Assembly (NCBI GenBank): GCA_027382625.1
Contig: JAJKFJ010020960.1
Location: 62,001 to 126,000, forward strand
DNA: 64,000 nucleotides
Source: Tetmemena sp. SeJ-2015
Lineage: Eukaryota; Ciliophora; Spirotrichea; Sporadotrichida; Oxytrichidae
Direction: 5' to 3'
Each line of letters opens with the position of its first letter. Position 1 is the stretch's first letter. Of the stretch, positions 54,301-64,000 are shown piece after piece. The translations under genes were made by a program, and so were the position numbers. The notes beneath the pieces are model-generated. The model did no database searches. It saw only the letters and a program-made list of their open reading frames with translations, and was not told the origin of the DNA.

Positions 54301-57207
54301 TCTTCTTTAAGAGTCTTGAGTTTAAATCTGAGTTTGATGCATTGACTTTCAAACTACTCCTTCTCTTTCATAATCTACTTGATCTTCTCATTTGATTTTG
54401 CAAGCTTCTTTAAACTGCTCTCTAGCTTTGTGAGGAACTCCTTGTCTACAGTAAACATATTTGAAGCACCTCCATACAAGCTGTTACTCATTCCACCTTT
54501 ATTATAAGAATATATAGCAATAATCACTTTGCTGTTGTTTGAAGAGTATTTAGATTGATCAGCAAGGAAATTTCCTTTCTTGAGTGTGAAACTCACATTT
54601 TAACTGGGAGTCATGTTCATATTCTAGCACTGCTGCTAAGGACTCAACATTACTGGATTGCCTCGGCATCATAGAGTTACTGAGGTACTTAGCGATGCTC
54701 ACCATTTGTTACGACAAGTATGTGAAATATGTTCTGGCCATTAGAAGCTTAAGGAGGATGTTGATTCACTGTGTCAAGCATCTTCCTAACCACTGTCTCT
54801 ATCTCAATCGAAGAGAGGAGAGCTCTCTCAGACTCGCTGTAGAATCTATCCGTAATTGGAGCTGCGCTCCCGTGTCTGTATACTCCATTTTGATTCTGTT
54901 GCATCAAATCTTTTGTAATTAAAATTAATTAGAGTTGCGCCAGTGCTTGGTTATTGAACCTTCTGTTGCCAATAAGTTGATGATTCTGATGCTGGCCTCC
55001 TTATCTTCTTGACTGACCTGCATGAGCCTACTCAGTTTGGAATTGACTGAAGTCGTTCTATGAAGTAAATTGGTTATGTTCACTGCCTAAGTTAGTCATC
55101 TAAGTCATTTGAGAAGGGTAATAAGATTAACTGTTTGAACGGGATAAGAAAGTCTCTATCGGTCTTAAGTTTCGATGGATGAAAGCGCTATTGTTCTCAT
55201 CATTTGACTAGTTAATGTATCTGTATAAGCACTATTTAGATAAAATAATTTAAAAACAATAAAATTGTCATAACCCTTAATAATTTGACTTTGCTCCAGA
55301 GTTGAGTGAGGAGTCTAACATATTTCGCTTATGGTTGCTGCTCAACAGATTACTTGCATCTTCATTCAGATACTTATCATTAGATGGCTCTGGGGACTCT
55401 TAGTCAAGATCCACAAAGTGTCTTTCCTAGAGTGGTGTCTAAGTTCTCATCTTCTCTCCCTCTTCAGTAGGCTTGAAAAATAAAATACTATCTGTAAGGA
55501 AAGTTTAAGGGACAACAACTGATGAATGAGTTAGACCTGCTTGATTTCTTGAACCCTTTTCAGCGTTTCCAGGCTAAAATTAAATTATTTTTAAGATAGG
55601 TAGGCATTTGAGTTTGATGAGTTTTGATTTCTTAATTACCCTGGCCATCTCTATTCCTTGAATCTTTCTTTTTAAAGTTTTCAATAGTCATCTGTCCTGA
55701 TTTTTCAAGACCCTTATGATGAAGATATTGCCTCTGTGACTTCTCTTTAATCTTCAGACCCTGACTGTTCTGATTAGTTGTGGACTTCTTTTTTGCTGCA
55801 GCTGTAGTTTAAATGTCCACAGATATTTGTTGATCCTTTGACCCTAGAGTGAAGTTTTTGACATGACCTCCTCCTACGCCACTACTCTAAGTTATCTAAG
55901 ACTAGTTGGTAAATGTAGAGGCCTTTCTTTCTAAGATAGTTGAAAGTTATGCTCCCCCACTCATATTAGGTTGGGAAGCCTACTTGCTTAAGCTAGTTTA
56001 GAGCTTTGCTATCTCCTCAGATTTGATCCTGACATCTTACTCCATCTCACTTATCCTAGACTTTAGTTTCTTAACTTAGTCATTTTCCTTGGCAGAAGAG
56101 CCACCCATAACCTTGACTCCTTAATTGGTCTACGCGCTTTCACTAGATTGTTGCTATGTCTTAAGGTTATTTAATTCTACAGATAAATCTTTGAGCTAAG
56201 TCTCAAGTTTCCCCTTTTGTCCCTTCAACTCATTAGTTGTAATTCTTTCCCGTTAATAATTTTCCTCAAGGCTACGGATTGCCGAGAGCAGCTCTGCTTC
56301 TCTATCTTTGGATTGAGTTTCAACAGCTTTGATGTGTAATTCCTTTTCTGTGATTGCCTTTTGTAATTCTTCTGACTTCTTCTGAACTGATGATAAATCC
56401 CTTTCGAGTGCATGAGCTTGAGAAACCAATCGTTCTCTCTCAGTCATATACTAATGCTAATAGTCATCAATCTACTTGCATAGCTCTCCTTTCACTCTAC
56501 GCTCGGTCTCCTCCACAACTTACTGTCTATCTCTCTCATTCAGCCCAGCAGTGCTTGCCAGTGATTGACTATTTAATCTCCTATTAAGTTAATCGACTTA
56601 GTCTCTCAACTAGTCAACATCTATCTTCAGATTGATGTTCTCCTTCTCTTTTGAAGTGAGTTAGCTTTTGAGTTTGATGTTCTATTCCGTGGCTTGTCTG
56701 AGATCTCTCTCCAGTGCATTTATCTCCGACTGCATCTTGTCCTTCTCTTTGGCTTGCTCTTAAATCATGGACTCTGAGAACTTGTGAGTTGACCGTTGGT
56801 TTCTTCTTTGAAAGGAAGAGTTGAGACTCTTCTCAGATTGAGAAGGCGAATTTTGGTGGGACTACTTCAACTCCATGAGCAGTTCCTGTACTCTTCCAAG
56901 GTCAATTGACTATATAGCATTTTAAGCAGTTGAGGAGGAGTTTTCATTGATCTGAGTATTGAGAGCTGACAAAATTTTCTCATACATAGCGCGCATGTTC
57001 TCCTCTCTGTCTCTAAAATCATCCAGTTACTCCTGTAATTAGTCTATTCGCTGCTCATAAACTGCAATCTTCTTCTAGTACTCGCCTTCTTTTCTTCTCA
57101 ACTAATCCAGCAAGTTAAAATCAGTTTAAGACACGTTAAACAGGAAAATAAAATGAAGCAGGGGATACTTACTTGTCGCTAGGTCTAGTATAATTATATA
57201 TGGTCAT
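51308..57207 (-). CDS. Long coiled-coil protein with Q/N/S-rich C-terminal half
   Basis: About 1,800 residues. ATG at 57205-57207, TGA at 51308-51310. Eight IESs and one 38-nt intron (52974-53011) give one frame. The N-terminal half is heptad-rich coiled coil (LLDQLRRKEGEYQKKIAVYE, MTERERLVSQAHALERDL, LKGQKGKLETQLKDLSVEL). A shorter coiled coil follows at about 54300-54450 (LESSLKKLAKSNEKIK). The rest is low-complexity Q/N/S/H-rich with acidic patches, ending in EESVQYKMLNNSTF. The plan suggests a scaffold, for example basal body or cortical cytoskeleton, but no family is recognised. The 3' end is 182 bp from the STPGR stop (convergent). Confidence 0.88.
52384..52417. other. IES, pointer ACTTC, 34 bp
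   Basis: ACTTC at 52379-52383 and 52413-52417. Excision gives NKRGSQQIQSLGRT and removes a TGA. Confidence 0.9.
53146..53174. other. IES, pointer AGTT, 29 bp
   Basis: AGTT at 53142-53145 and 53171-53174. Excision gives NSRNNFQPQNRSPH and removes a TGA. Confidence 0.9.
54100..54125. other. IES, pointer AGATA, 26 bp
   Basis: AGATA at 54095-54099 and 54121-54125. Excision gives NNNTTIYDMSHNSSQ in frame. Confidence 0.9.
54276..54306. other. IES, pointer TCTTCT, 31 bp
   Basis: TCTTCT at 54270-54275 and 54301-54306. Excision gives KTLKEEKSNWLNERD, a continuous heptad pattern. Confidence 0.92.
54633..54655. other. IES, pointer ACTG, 23 bp
   Basis: ACTG at 54629-54632 and 54652-54655. Excision gives YDAEAIQCQNMNMTPS in frame. 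Confidence 0.88.
55229..55273. other. IES, pointer ATAA, 45 bp
   Basis: ATAA at 55225-55228 and 55270-55273. Excision gives SNYQGLYRYINQSND and removes a TGA. Confidence 0.88.
55584..55635. other. IES, pointer TTAA, 52 bp
   Basis: TTAA at 55580-55583 and 55632-55635. Excision gives DGQGNQFQPGNAEK. It also looks like a GT-AG intron, but splicing would break the frame. Confidence 0.82.
57129..57171. other. IES, pointer TTA, 43 bp
   Basis: TTA at 57126-57128 and 57169-57171. Excision joins TRPSDK to QTDFNLLDQLRRKEG. A GTAAGT at the edge mimics a splice donor. Confidence 0.7.
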
Positions 57208-57209
57208 TT

Positions 57210-57768
57210 ATATGATATAAGAAATAATTCATCTTCTATTTTGCTCTTGTTTTGGAGCAACTGATGGTATGTGACTTGCAGTGGCTGTGAAAACACAGGC
57301 TCCACTGAGTTCGTTCGATTCATCTATCTTAAAATAACCTAATCAATATTCCATTTTTTTTATCAAGGTGTTATTGTGTAAGGATATTCTATTTTATGGT
57401 CTTTTCCTAAATTTCAATTGCTTATTCGTAATTTGGATGCAAAAGATTGTAGTAGTGCTGTTGATGTTAATTTGAAAGTTATCTGTTAACAGCTTTTATA
57501 AAAGTGTAATCAATTCCACCCTTTTTATATTAATTTTATTAAACCCAATAAACTAATAATTTGCTCTAATAGAAAATTAAAGCCACCTCCTCTCCCTAGA
57601 TATTTATTAAAATAAGACTTCCAAAAGAGTCTGAGAAGAAGATAGATGAGTGTAACTTAAGAATAAATTATTAGAGAAGAAGTTATGATTATTAAGATAT
57701 TCATGCGAGATCTTGCGAGCAAGATTGGATGATGTCTTGTGATTGCTGTAGGCATATGTCTTTTGTGC
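57210..57768. other. Intergenic spacer
   Basis: AT-rich, between the coiled-coil gene start and the methyltransferase stop, both on the reverse strand. Presumably holds a chromosome boundary; no motif recognised. Confidence 0.45.
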
Positions 57769-60113
57769 TCACTTGATCTCTTGGACCTTATCAATCTTTT
57801 GCTTTATCCTCATCTCGGTGAGCCAGAGTCCCTTGTTAAGACCCCACTCTTTGCAAACCTTCTCCATCTAGATAAGTCTCAAGTGCTCTGCTGGAGCCTC
57901 TTGCTTTAAGATGTGGATAACTCTGTTCACATCCTCTTCTCCGTCGATGTGGTACTTGTAAGCGTTGGGAGTGGCTCCAATCAACGAGAAGATATCATTC
58001 TTAGTCTCACTATCGTAACTAAGAGTGTTGAAGGTCAAGAAACCCTCATTGTTTAGCATACTTGTCAGCTTCTGGAGGAAGGAAGTTTCTAGGAACTTGC
58101 GGGGAGGTGACAGTAGCAAGTTAGACTCTTCATAGTTGATGTCCATGATGATGATGTCGAACTTGTTACCAGAGTAGGTATTCACATACTCATAGGCGTC
58201 TGCAATAACTGACTTCAGTTTCTCGTCCAACACGAGACCAAAGTACTCTTGTCCAACTTTTCATTACTTAAATTAGAAGCTTATATAATTAACCTTGACT
58301 ACCTCTTGGTTAATGTCAACTGCTACGATTTCTGAGAGCCTTGAAGCGAGTTAGTTCTTCAAGAACATAGGAAGAAGACCTGCTCCAGTTCCTAGAACAA
58401 GTACTCTCAAGTCAGTCTTGTTGACTAAGTTTGAAGCGAGTGAGAGACCGGTGAGCATAGCGTATTGATATTCACTGCAGAGTAAGTCGTGGTTAATGGT
58501 CAATACTAAACACTTTAATACTCTTTGCTTCTTCTTAGGGGCGATTTGAGAATTTGCCTTAAGATGATCTGGAACCTGAGCCTTCTTGGGGTCTCTGTAG
58601 ACTAGAAGCACTTCAGATTGAATGGTGTCTGGCTTGGAGGCGAACACTACCTGTCTGTAAATGTTGTTCTGTTCATCCTTCAAGTCCTCGACGAAGATAG
58701 TTCCGTCTTCGCTCGTGAACACCTGTCCTCTTTCTCCAATCATGAAGTTAAAATGGTTATACATGTTCATCATTGTATTTTATGAATCATCAAGCTAAAA
58801 TGGGTTTACAAATTTATCTCTGTACTTAATGAATATCTTTGCCAATGGTGAGGAAGGGAATTTCCTTGTAGTTGGTGCATGGAGAAGGAGCAAGTTCTAG
58901 TACCTTAGGTGAGAGCTCATTCTTGACGGTGTCGATGCTGTCGAACTTGTGTCCATGGTTCAGGGTAATAATGATAAGTCTGGAATAACCTGCTTGGTTG
59001 GAGAGATTCTGCTTGCCTACCTCGGTTGACACAATAGATTCGCGTTCCTTGCCTTGGGGTGTAATGAAGGCTGCGCAAGTGCGTTGCTTCAGCACCTTGG
59101 GATCACTGGAGTCAACAACAGTCAAAGTGTAGCGAGGCTTGGCACCATCCTTACCGTAATATAGTAAGAGAAAGTTTGTTAATGTAAGTGGTCTTCTCGA
59201 AGCAGTATAGCTCAAACTTCTAGCCTAGGTGAAGATCCTTAAGCTGGGGAGCCATAGCGTGGTTGATCTGCTCACGCTTCGCAAGATCCTAGATCTCTTT
59301 AACATCTATGAGTTGGGCCTTTGCAACTGGATTCTCAATGTATGAAACCACTTGAGCTAGCTTATCTCTGAGCTCGAGCATCTTAGCATCATCAGGGTTG
59401 ATTGTAGTGCGCTTGATAGTCACGAAGAAGGGGAGGAAGTGGGAGTCTTCTTTGTTCTCACCCTTCTTGACGCGGCGGTCCATGCGCTAGGATGCGGAAA
59501 TCGATAATGTTGGAGTTGAAGTAATCATTGCCGAGTCCCTTCATGTAAAAGCTGATCAAAGCATCGAGCACGAAATCTTGCAAAAGGGAGACTATAATCA
59601 ACATACCACCCTTCTGCTCAATTACACGAGTCACCTCGTTCAAGTAAATCAATCAGAGATAGATATCTTTCATTGTTTAAGTTTGTTTAGTTACTTGACA
59701 ACCTTAGCTGCAGTCTCGGGGGAGGAGTCAGAACAGATGGCGTCGAGTGTACCCTTGTCAATTGCGTAATCGAACGCGCTGTCCTCAAAGGTCATGTTCA
59801 TGGCGTCCATGTGTACGAAGGGAATGGGAAGTCCCTTGTTATTCATCTTCCTAATGACTGCTTCTTCGAAATCGATGCTGGTGATCTTTTCGATGCTCAT
59901 CTTTGAGTTCATCTTCTCAGAGAGTTGAGAGTTTCCGCAGCCCACAACCAAGATGCGCTGATCCTTGTCCTTGAGAGTCATTTTTAAGTTGTGCTCCAGC
60001 TCTTCGAAGCTGGCATACCACTCGAATCCTTGCGAAGTCTTCTTGTCAGCAAAGAATTTGGCCCAGTAGGATTCATCTTGGAATTGTTTGTGTTCTTTAG
60101 GGAGGAGTTCCAT
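57769..60113 (-). CDS. METTL13-like dual methyltransferase (eEF1A methylation family)
   Basis: ATG at 60111-60113 (MELLPKEHKQFQDESYWAKF), TGA at 57769-57771. In animals METTL13/EEF1AKNMT methylates the N-terminus and a lysine of eEF1A with two SAM-dependent domains. Here the N-terminal domain has EWYASFEELE and motif I ILVVGCGNSQLSEKM, then FDYAIDKGTLDAICSD. A linker follows with DRRVKKGENKEDSHFLPFF, then GERGQVFTSEDGT and a second motif I, VLVLGTGAGLLPMFL, with FDIIIMDINYEESNLL. Four IESs restore most of the frame. One break at about 58745-58830 is unresolved, with a one-base discrepancy for the best 8-bp repeat (CCATTTTA type). Confidence 0.9.
58258..58293. other. IES, pointer AAC, 36 bp
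   Basis: AAC at 58255-58257 and 58291-58293. Excision gives INQEVVKVGQEYFG and removes a TGA. Confidence 0.9.
59160..59187. other. IES, pointer GTAA, 28 bp
   Basis: GTAA at 59156-59159 and 59184-59187. Excision gives CFEKTTYGKDGAKPRY in frame. Confidence 0.94.
59487..59496. other. Micro-IES, pointer ATGCG, 10 bp
   Basis: ATGCG at 59482-59486 and 59492-59496, five bases apart. Removing 10 bp gives NIIDFRMDRRVKKGE, correcting a frameshift between two conserved blocks. Confidence 0.75.
59647..59693. other. IES, pointer TA, 47 bp
   Basis: TA at 59645-59646 and 59692-59693. Excision gives AAKVVKYLNEVTRVI in frame and removes a TGA. Confidence 0.85.
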
Positions 60114-60685
60114 TTTAGAGTTCTAAGATATAGTGAGAGCTTTTGTAAGTTCAATGGGGATAAAGGGGAGATTTGTGTAGTGAGAGTGAGATTCTCAAGC
60201 AAATATTAATTAATATTGCTTGAAATAAGAATAGTAATTTTAATTTATGTGATGTGTTGTTTTTGAGAATAATAGTATTTTATTTGTCAATCGGTTAGAT
60301 CCGCAAAGATATTATAATACGAGAATACTAGCAGGCTATAAAATTTAATTTCTTCTTCATCTCACGATAAAAATAGAATATGTCATAAGTTTCCTTTTTT
60401 AAACGATTTCCCTGTCAGACACTCATCTTTGTGGCTGAAATTAATTGGCATTCTTTGATTTAACTATAATTAAGTTTTAAAATTATTTAGTTTTGATTAT
60501 AAATATAAGTTTAAAGATATCGTAAAATTATAAAGGTAAATTTAATGAAAGGAGGCGTTTTCCAATCTCAGTCTTTGCTCTTTTACTGCTTGAGTTACCT
60601 GGACTCTGACTTTTTAATGTATAATCAGCACATTATAATTCAATTATAATATCTTGATTAAAAATATATTCTATTTAAATTAAGT
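60114..60685. other. AT-rich spacer between divergent genes
   Basis: No supported feature. Confidence 0.4.
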
Positions 60686-60689
60686 GATA

Positions 60690-61260
60690 GCAAAAAGATC
60701 TATTAGCAGGTGGTACCCAGACTCATCCAATCTTACAAGTTAAAGCCTGAATTCTTGAGCTCCCTCACTAATATAAATAAACCAGAGAGTATATAATTAG
60801 CCTATAGAAATCATAAAGGAGAAATATACTAATAAAACTTAGATTTGCAGCAGGTAGTTTGGGAATAAGTTGACAAACTAAAGCTAGATGAAACCGAGTT
60901 AAAAAAATATCTACTTAGAAATTCACATCGAACTCCTAAAATCCCACTTTAATCCAATTATCATCATTTTAATATTTTAATCTATGATGACTCTTTGTGA
61001 AGTAGAGGCTGAGATTACTTCGTCTGGCTTACTATAGAATAAATTTATTTACTGCAAGAAAAGGAACTGCTTTTATGCTGTTTGCATTGGCTTCAGCAAA
61101 AGTTAAGTATCTATTAATTAAAAAGTGCTGTTTTAGAAATTGATCTTACTCTTCAAGAAGTTTTTGCTTTTGAGGATAAAAGTAATAAAGAAGACTATAA
61201 CTGTGAAGTAATTCCAGACATACTCATTCACAAAAACTATCTTTGGGTATTTACTCATGT
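60690..61260 (+). CDS. Unknown forward gene in pieces
   Basis: Coherent forward blocks: about 60735-60950 reading SYKLKPEFLSSLTNINKPES and then LQQVVWEQVDKLKLDETELK, and about 61133-61255 reading LTLQEVFAFEDKSNKEDYN and VIPDILIHKNYLWVF. The sequence between (60960-61130) holds at least one IES and perhaps a short MDS; pointers were not fixed. No start, stop or family assigned. Confidence 0.45.
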
Positions 61261-61264
61261 AATA

Positions 61265-62115
61265 ATCAAATTAATGTTGACACAGGATATATAAAATGCA
61301 ATAATTTTATTAGGGAATGGATATTTCCCTAGAAAAACCCATTTGAAATGAGTTTGACAAGTCTTTAATAATATTTTTGAAAAGTGGGTTCCAAGTCTCA
61401 TCTTAAAATTTTAGTCTGATAGTAATTTGGTAAGTCTTTGTTAAAAAATGAGAGCATCCATATGCTATCTTAGTTGCTCATATAACTTTTTCCTCCTTCA
61501 GATTGATAAGTTCTGAAGAGCCAACTTATGGATCTCATGCCTCCATACAAAAATAATTAAAAGGGTAATTGGGATACTAAAAATTCCCAAACTCCAATTA
61601 ACATACGATTATAGAGATCTCCTTTAGTTGGTTAATTTCGATAAAAAAAGAACATTAATTAAAGGGGTCAGATGATCTTCTAATCCTTATCCAGGCTCAC
61701 TTTAATGCCTCACATTTCCGAGATTTTAACTTTCTAATTAAATGACATATAATATCGATAAAGTGTTATAATTTCAAGGAGAGAGCGAATGGCAGGACTT
61801 TATTTTTACATAAGATATTGAGCTATACGAGTGTAGGACATTCTTCCAGGATTAATATTATTTATAATATAAATAACAATTAGTTGTGCTAAATGAAAAG
61901 AATAGGTATCGATGAATTTGAGATTACTTTCTAAAAAGAATTTAAGGCATCAAATTTCGAAAAGATTTTTAGACTAAAATAATAGATAGTGAGGGGAGAG
62001 TTGTAGATGGTGTCATATAGAGATGAATCTTTATTTATATTTTCCCAAGATTATAGACTTGGGCAGCAAATTATTCGAATCGATGTGAATTCATATAAAT
62101 TTTCATTTCAATAAG
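61265..62115. other. AT-rich spacer
   Basis: No supported feature. Confidence 0.35.
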
Positions 62116-62116
62116 A

Positions 62117-62740
62117 TAAAGATTGAATATAGAAATTGTAGCTGATCTATAATGTGCACTAAATATATAAGTTATAAGATGTCCTCAAATATCAAGTTGC
62201 TCAGTGTTTTAGCTCTCTCACATGCATTCTATGAAGATTTTTAAGATTCTTATCTAATTCTCTCTCTCTCTCGATTCTGCATGATTTTATAATAGTTTTC
62301 AATTTCTTTAGAGATAGCAAATCTGCCCAGGAAATAAATAAGCATATTCAAATTTTCCTAATTAAACTTCATTATAGCAATTGAGAATGGAAGACAACTG
62401 TGGAGCATCCTTGATTAAGACTTCATCATTAGAGAGCAAAATCACAGAATTCTCAGTGATTAGATTTCCTCCGTGAGAGAAAAGCAGATCACCAGATTTG
62501 GAGAAAGTTGGAGGACATTGTGGTACTGTGCAGATTTTTTATCTCTAAAGAAATTGCAAACTATGATAAATTCCTGCAAAATCCAGAGAGAGAATTAGAT
62601 GAGAATCTTAAAAAACTTCATAGAATGCATGGGAGAGGTTAAAACACTGAGCAACTTGAGCTTTGAGGGCAGTTTATAAGTTATATATTTAGTGCACATT
62701 ATAGATCAGCTTCAATTTCTCTATTTAATCTTTTTTTAAT
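62117..62740. repeat. Fold-back element with about 215-bp inverted arms
   Basis: The left arm (about 62117-62335) and right arm (about 62520-62740) are inverted copies with few differences. Shared blocks include GCTGATCTATAATGTGCACT near 62141-62160 and its complement near 62692-62711, and CAAGTTGCTCAGTGTTTTA. The unmatched centre is about 185 bp. No ORF. Shape suggests a MITE-like or fold-back transposable element; target-site duplication was not identified. Confidence 0.82.
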
Positions 62741-62744
62741 GTAA

Positions 62745-64000
62745 AAAATACTGCTAATTATCCAGAAAAGATTAATGAAAAATTAAATAATTAAATTAAC
62801 CGTAGGTAATTAGTTCAAATCTTATTTTTTTTGTTAAGAATCATAATCAAATGGAATAACTTCAGCTTTTAAATAATAATAAAGAGGAATAAAATTGACT
62901 TATTAAATAAAAATTCGAGTTTTTACTTCATTTGCTTAATGTCAAAAAGAAATTAAACTAATAATTTAAGCCGTATTTATAAGGCAGTCAATTTTAGAGT
63001 AAATCTCTTTTAGCCAATAATTTTAAAATAAATATACGGATTCTCCTAAGAGCATTAGAGACAATATTTTATTTTCATTCATTTATTCAATTTTAGTTCA
63101 CAAACTCCAAAATATTTCTGAGTCAAACGTTTAATAGGAGGACAAAATGAGCTACTACCAAAATTAGGGATTAAGGGTGAGGTCTTTCCTCGACAGTAAA
63201 ATTTTATTATAAATAAAGGAAAGAAAAAAATATGTTTCTAGGGTAAACTTTGCTCCTAAATTTGATTCTTCCAGTTATAGAGGACTGTTCGAACATATAA
63301 AGCTTTTAATTTTAATCCTAATTTAGTTATTTTGAGATCAGCTGCACCTAAATAAAATCTATATTTTATGCTAATTTTTCGTTATTGTAAAATAAATTTA
63401 AAGTGCAAATTTTAAAGAGTGCAACATTTAGTGAATATATACATGCTTCAGTTATAAGCCAAAAGAAGTATTAAAAATTCAATTGGCCCAAATCATGAAT
63501 TAAATTTTGGGTTTTAAAAATTTCACTTTTAAAAAAATCCTTTAATTTATTTTACAATAGCAAAAAAATAGCTAAAATATAGATTTTATTTAGGGCCGGC
63601 CCTTTTTTAAATTTAAAAATTTAAAATATTTCCCTTTAAAGAAAACAAAATTTTTAAAAAATTCATTAAAACAATTTTTTACCTTTTTTTCTTTTAAATT
63701 TAATAAGGAAAGGCCCCCCCTTGGATTAAGCTTATTAAAAATTTACCCTTATTACTTTGAGGAAAAAGCTTATATTCTTAGATCAGAGTATTTAAGAAGC
63801 AAGAATAGCAGAATGTGAGATTAAATTAATTAAAAAGTTGTATTTTTTTTGGTATTCAAATAATCTGCTCTAGTTATTGACTATAATTTCCTATACTCCA
63901 ATAAGATTTTGGCTTTAGGACTAATATTTTTATAATAAATAAAATTTTTAATAAATAATTTTAAATTTTTCCCTTCGTTTTTTTGAAGGAGTTCCATTTT
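62745..64000. other. AT-rich spacer with homopolymer-rich patch
   Basis: Homopolymer-rich texture at about 63480-63720 as at 7640-8640. No gene supported. Confidence 0.4.

Noticed and set aside
1..64000. CRISPR array, bacterial operons, prophage or rRNA operon
   Set aside because: No spaced direct repeats, ribosome-binding sites or conserved rRNA blocks; introns and ciliate code rule out a bacterial origin.

Overview
The window looks like germline (micronuclear) DNA of a spirotrichous ciliate, probably an oxytrichid-type stichotrich; the species cannot be read from sequence. Reasons: it is very AT-rich; genes read through only if TAA and TAG mean glutamine and TGA is the sole stop; introns are short GT-AG (34-115 nt); and coding regions are cut about every 100-400 bp by short AT-rich inserts flanked by 2-8 bp direct repeats. 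Removing an insert plus one repeat copy restores the frame and a sensible protein each time. Those are internal eliminated sequences (IESs) with pointers between macronuclear-destined segments (MDSs). The supported junctions are listed individually, and weaker ones are marked.

The main discovery is a scrambled protein kinase gene at 23.04-25.05 kb. Its MDSs lie in germline order 3-5-6-1-2-4-7, an odd/even type permutation. Four pointers of 6, 10, 10 and 11 bp restore one 1248-nt reading frame for an STK32/AGC-like kinase. The second is a PG-rich (STPGR/ODF3-like) axonemal repeat gene at 42.2-51.1 kb split by a 6.26-kb IES with a 6-bp pointer. That IES carries a DDE transposase relic, an intron-containing gene of unknown family and a P-loop gene.

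Layout. 1-10.6 kb: mostly non-genic germline DNA with dispersed repeats, a homopolymer-rich tract and weak coding relics. 10.6-19.8 kb: gene cluster (TBC-domain RabGAP, coiled-coil protein, small acidic protein, cyclin, an unknown Q-rich protein). 19.8-23 kb: spacer plus an unknown reverse-strand gene. 23-25.5 kb: scrambled kinase. 25.7-34 kb: three to four unknown reverse-strand genes and repeats. 34-37 kb: spacer. 37-42 kb: cysteine-rich secreted protein, Q/N-rich protein, ESCRT-III CHMP6/Vps20 and a small basic protein. 42.2-51.1 kb: STPGR gene with the element inside. 51.3-57.2 kb: long coiled-coil, Q/N-rich protein. 57.8-60.1 kb: METTL13-like methyltransferase. 60.7-61.3 kb: unknown forward gene. 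62.1-62.7 kb: fold-back element. The rest is spacer.

No operon logic is expected; each gene probably becomes its own small macronuclear chromosome. Genes are grouped in gene-rich islands with 100-300 bp between them, separated by kilobases of germline-limited DNA. CDS coordinates are germline spans and include IESs. No tRNA, rRNA, CRISPR array or C4A4 telomeric tract was seen.
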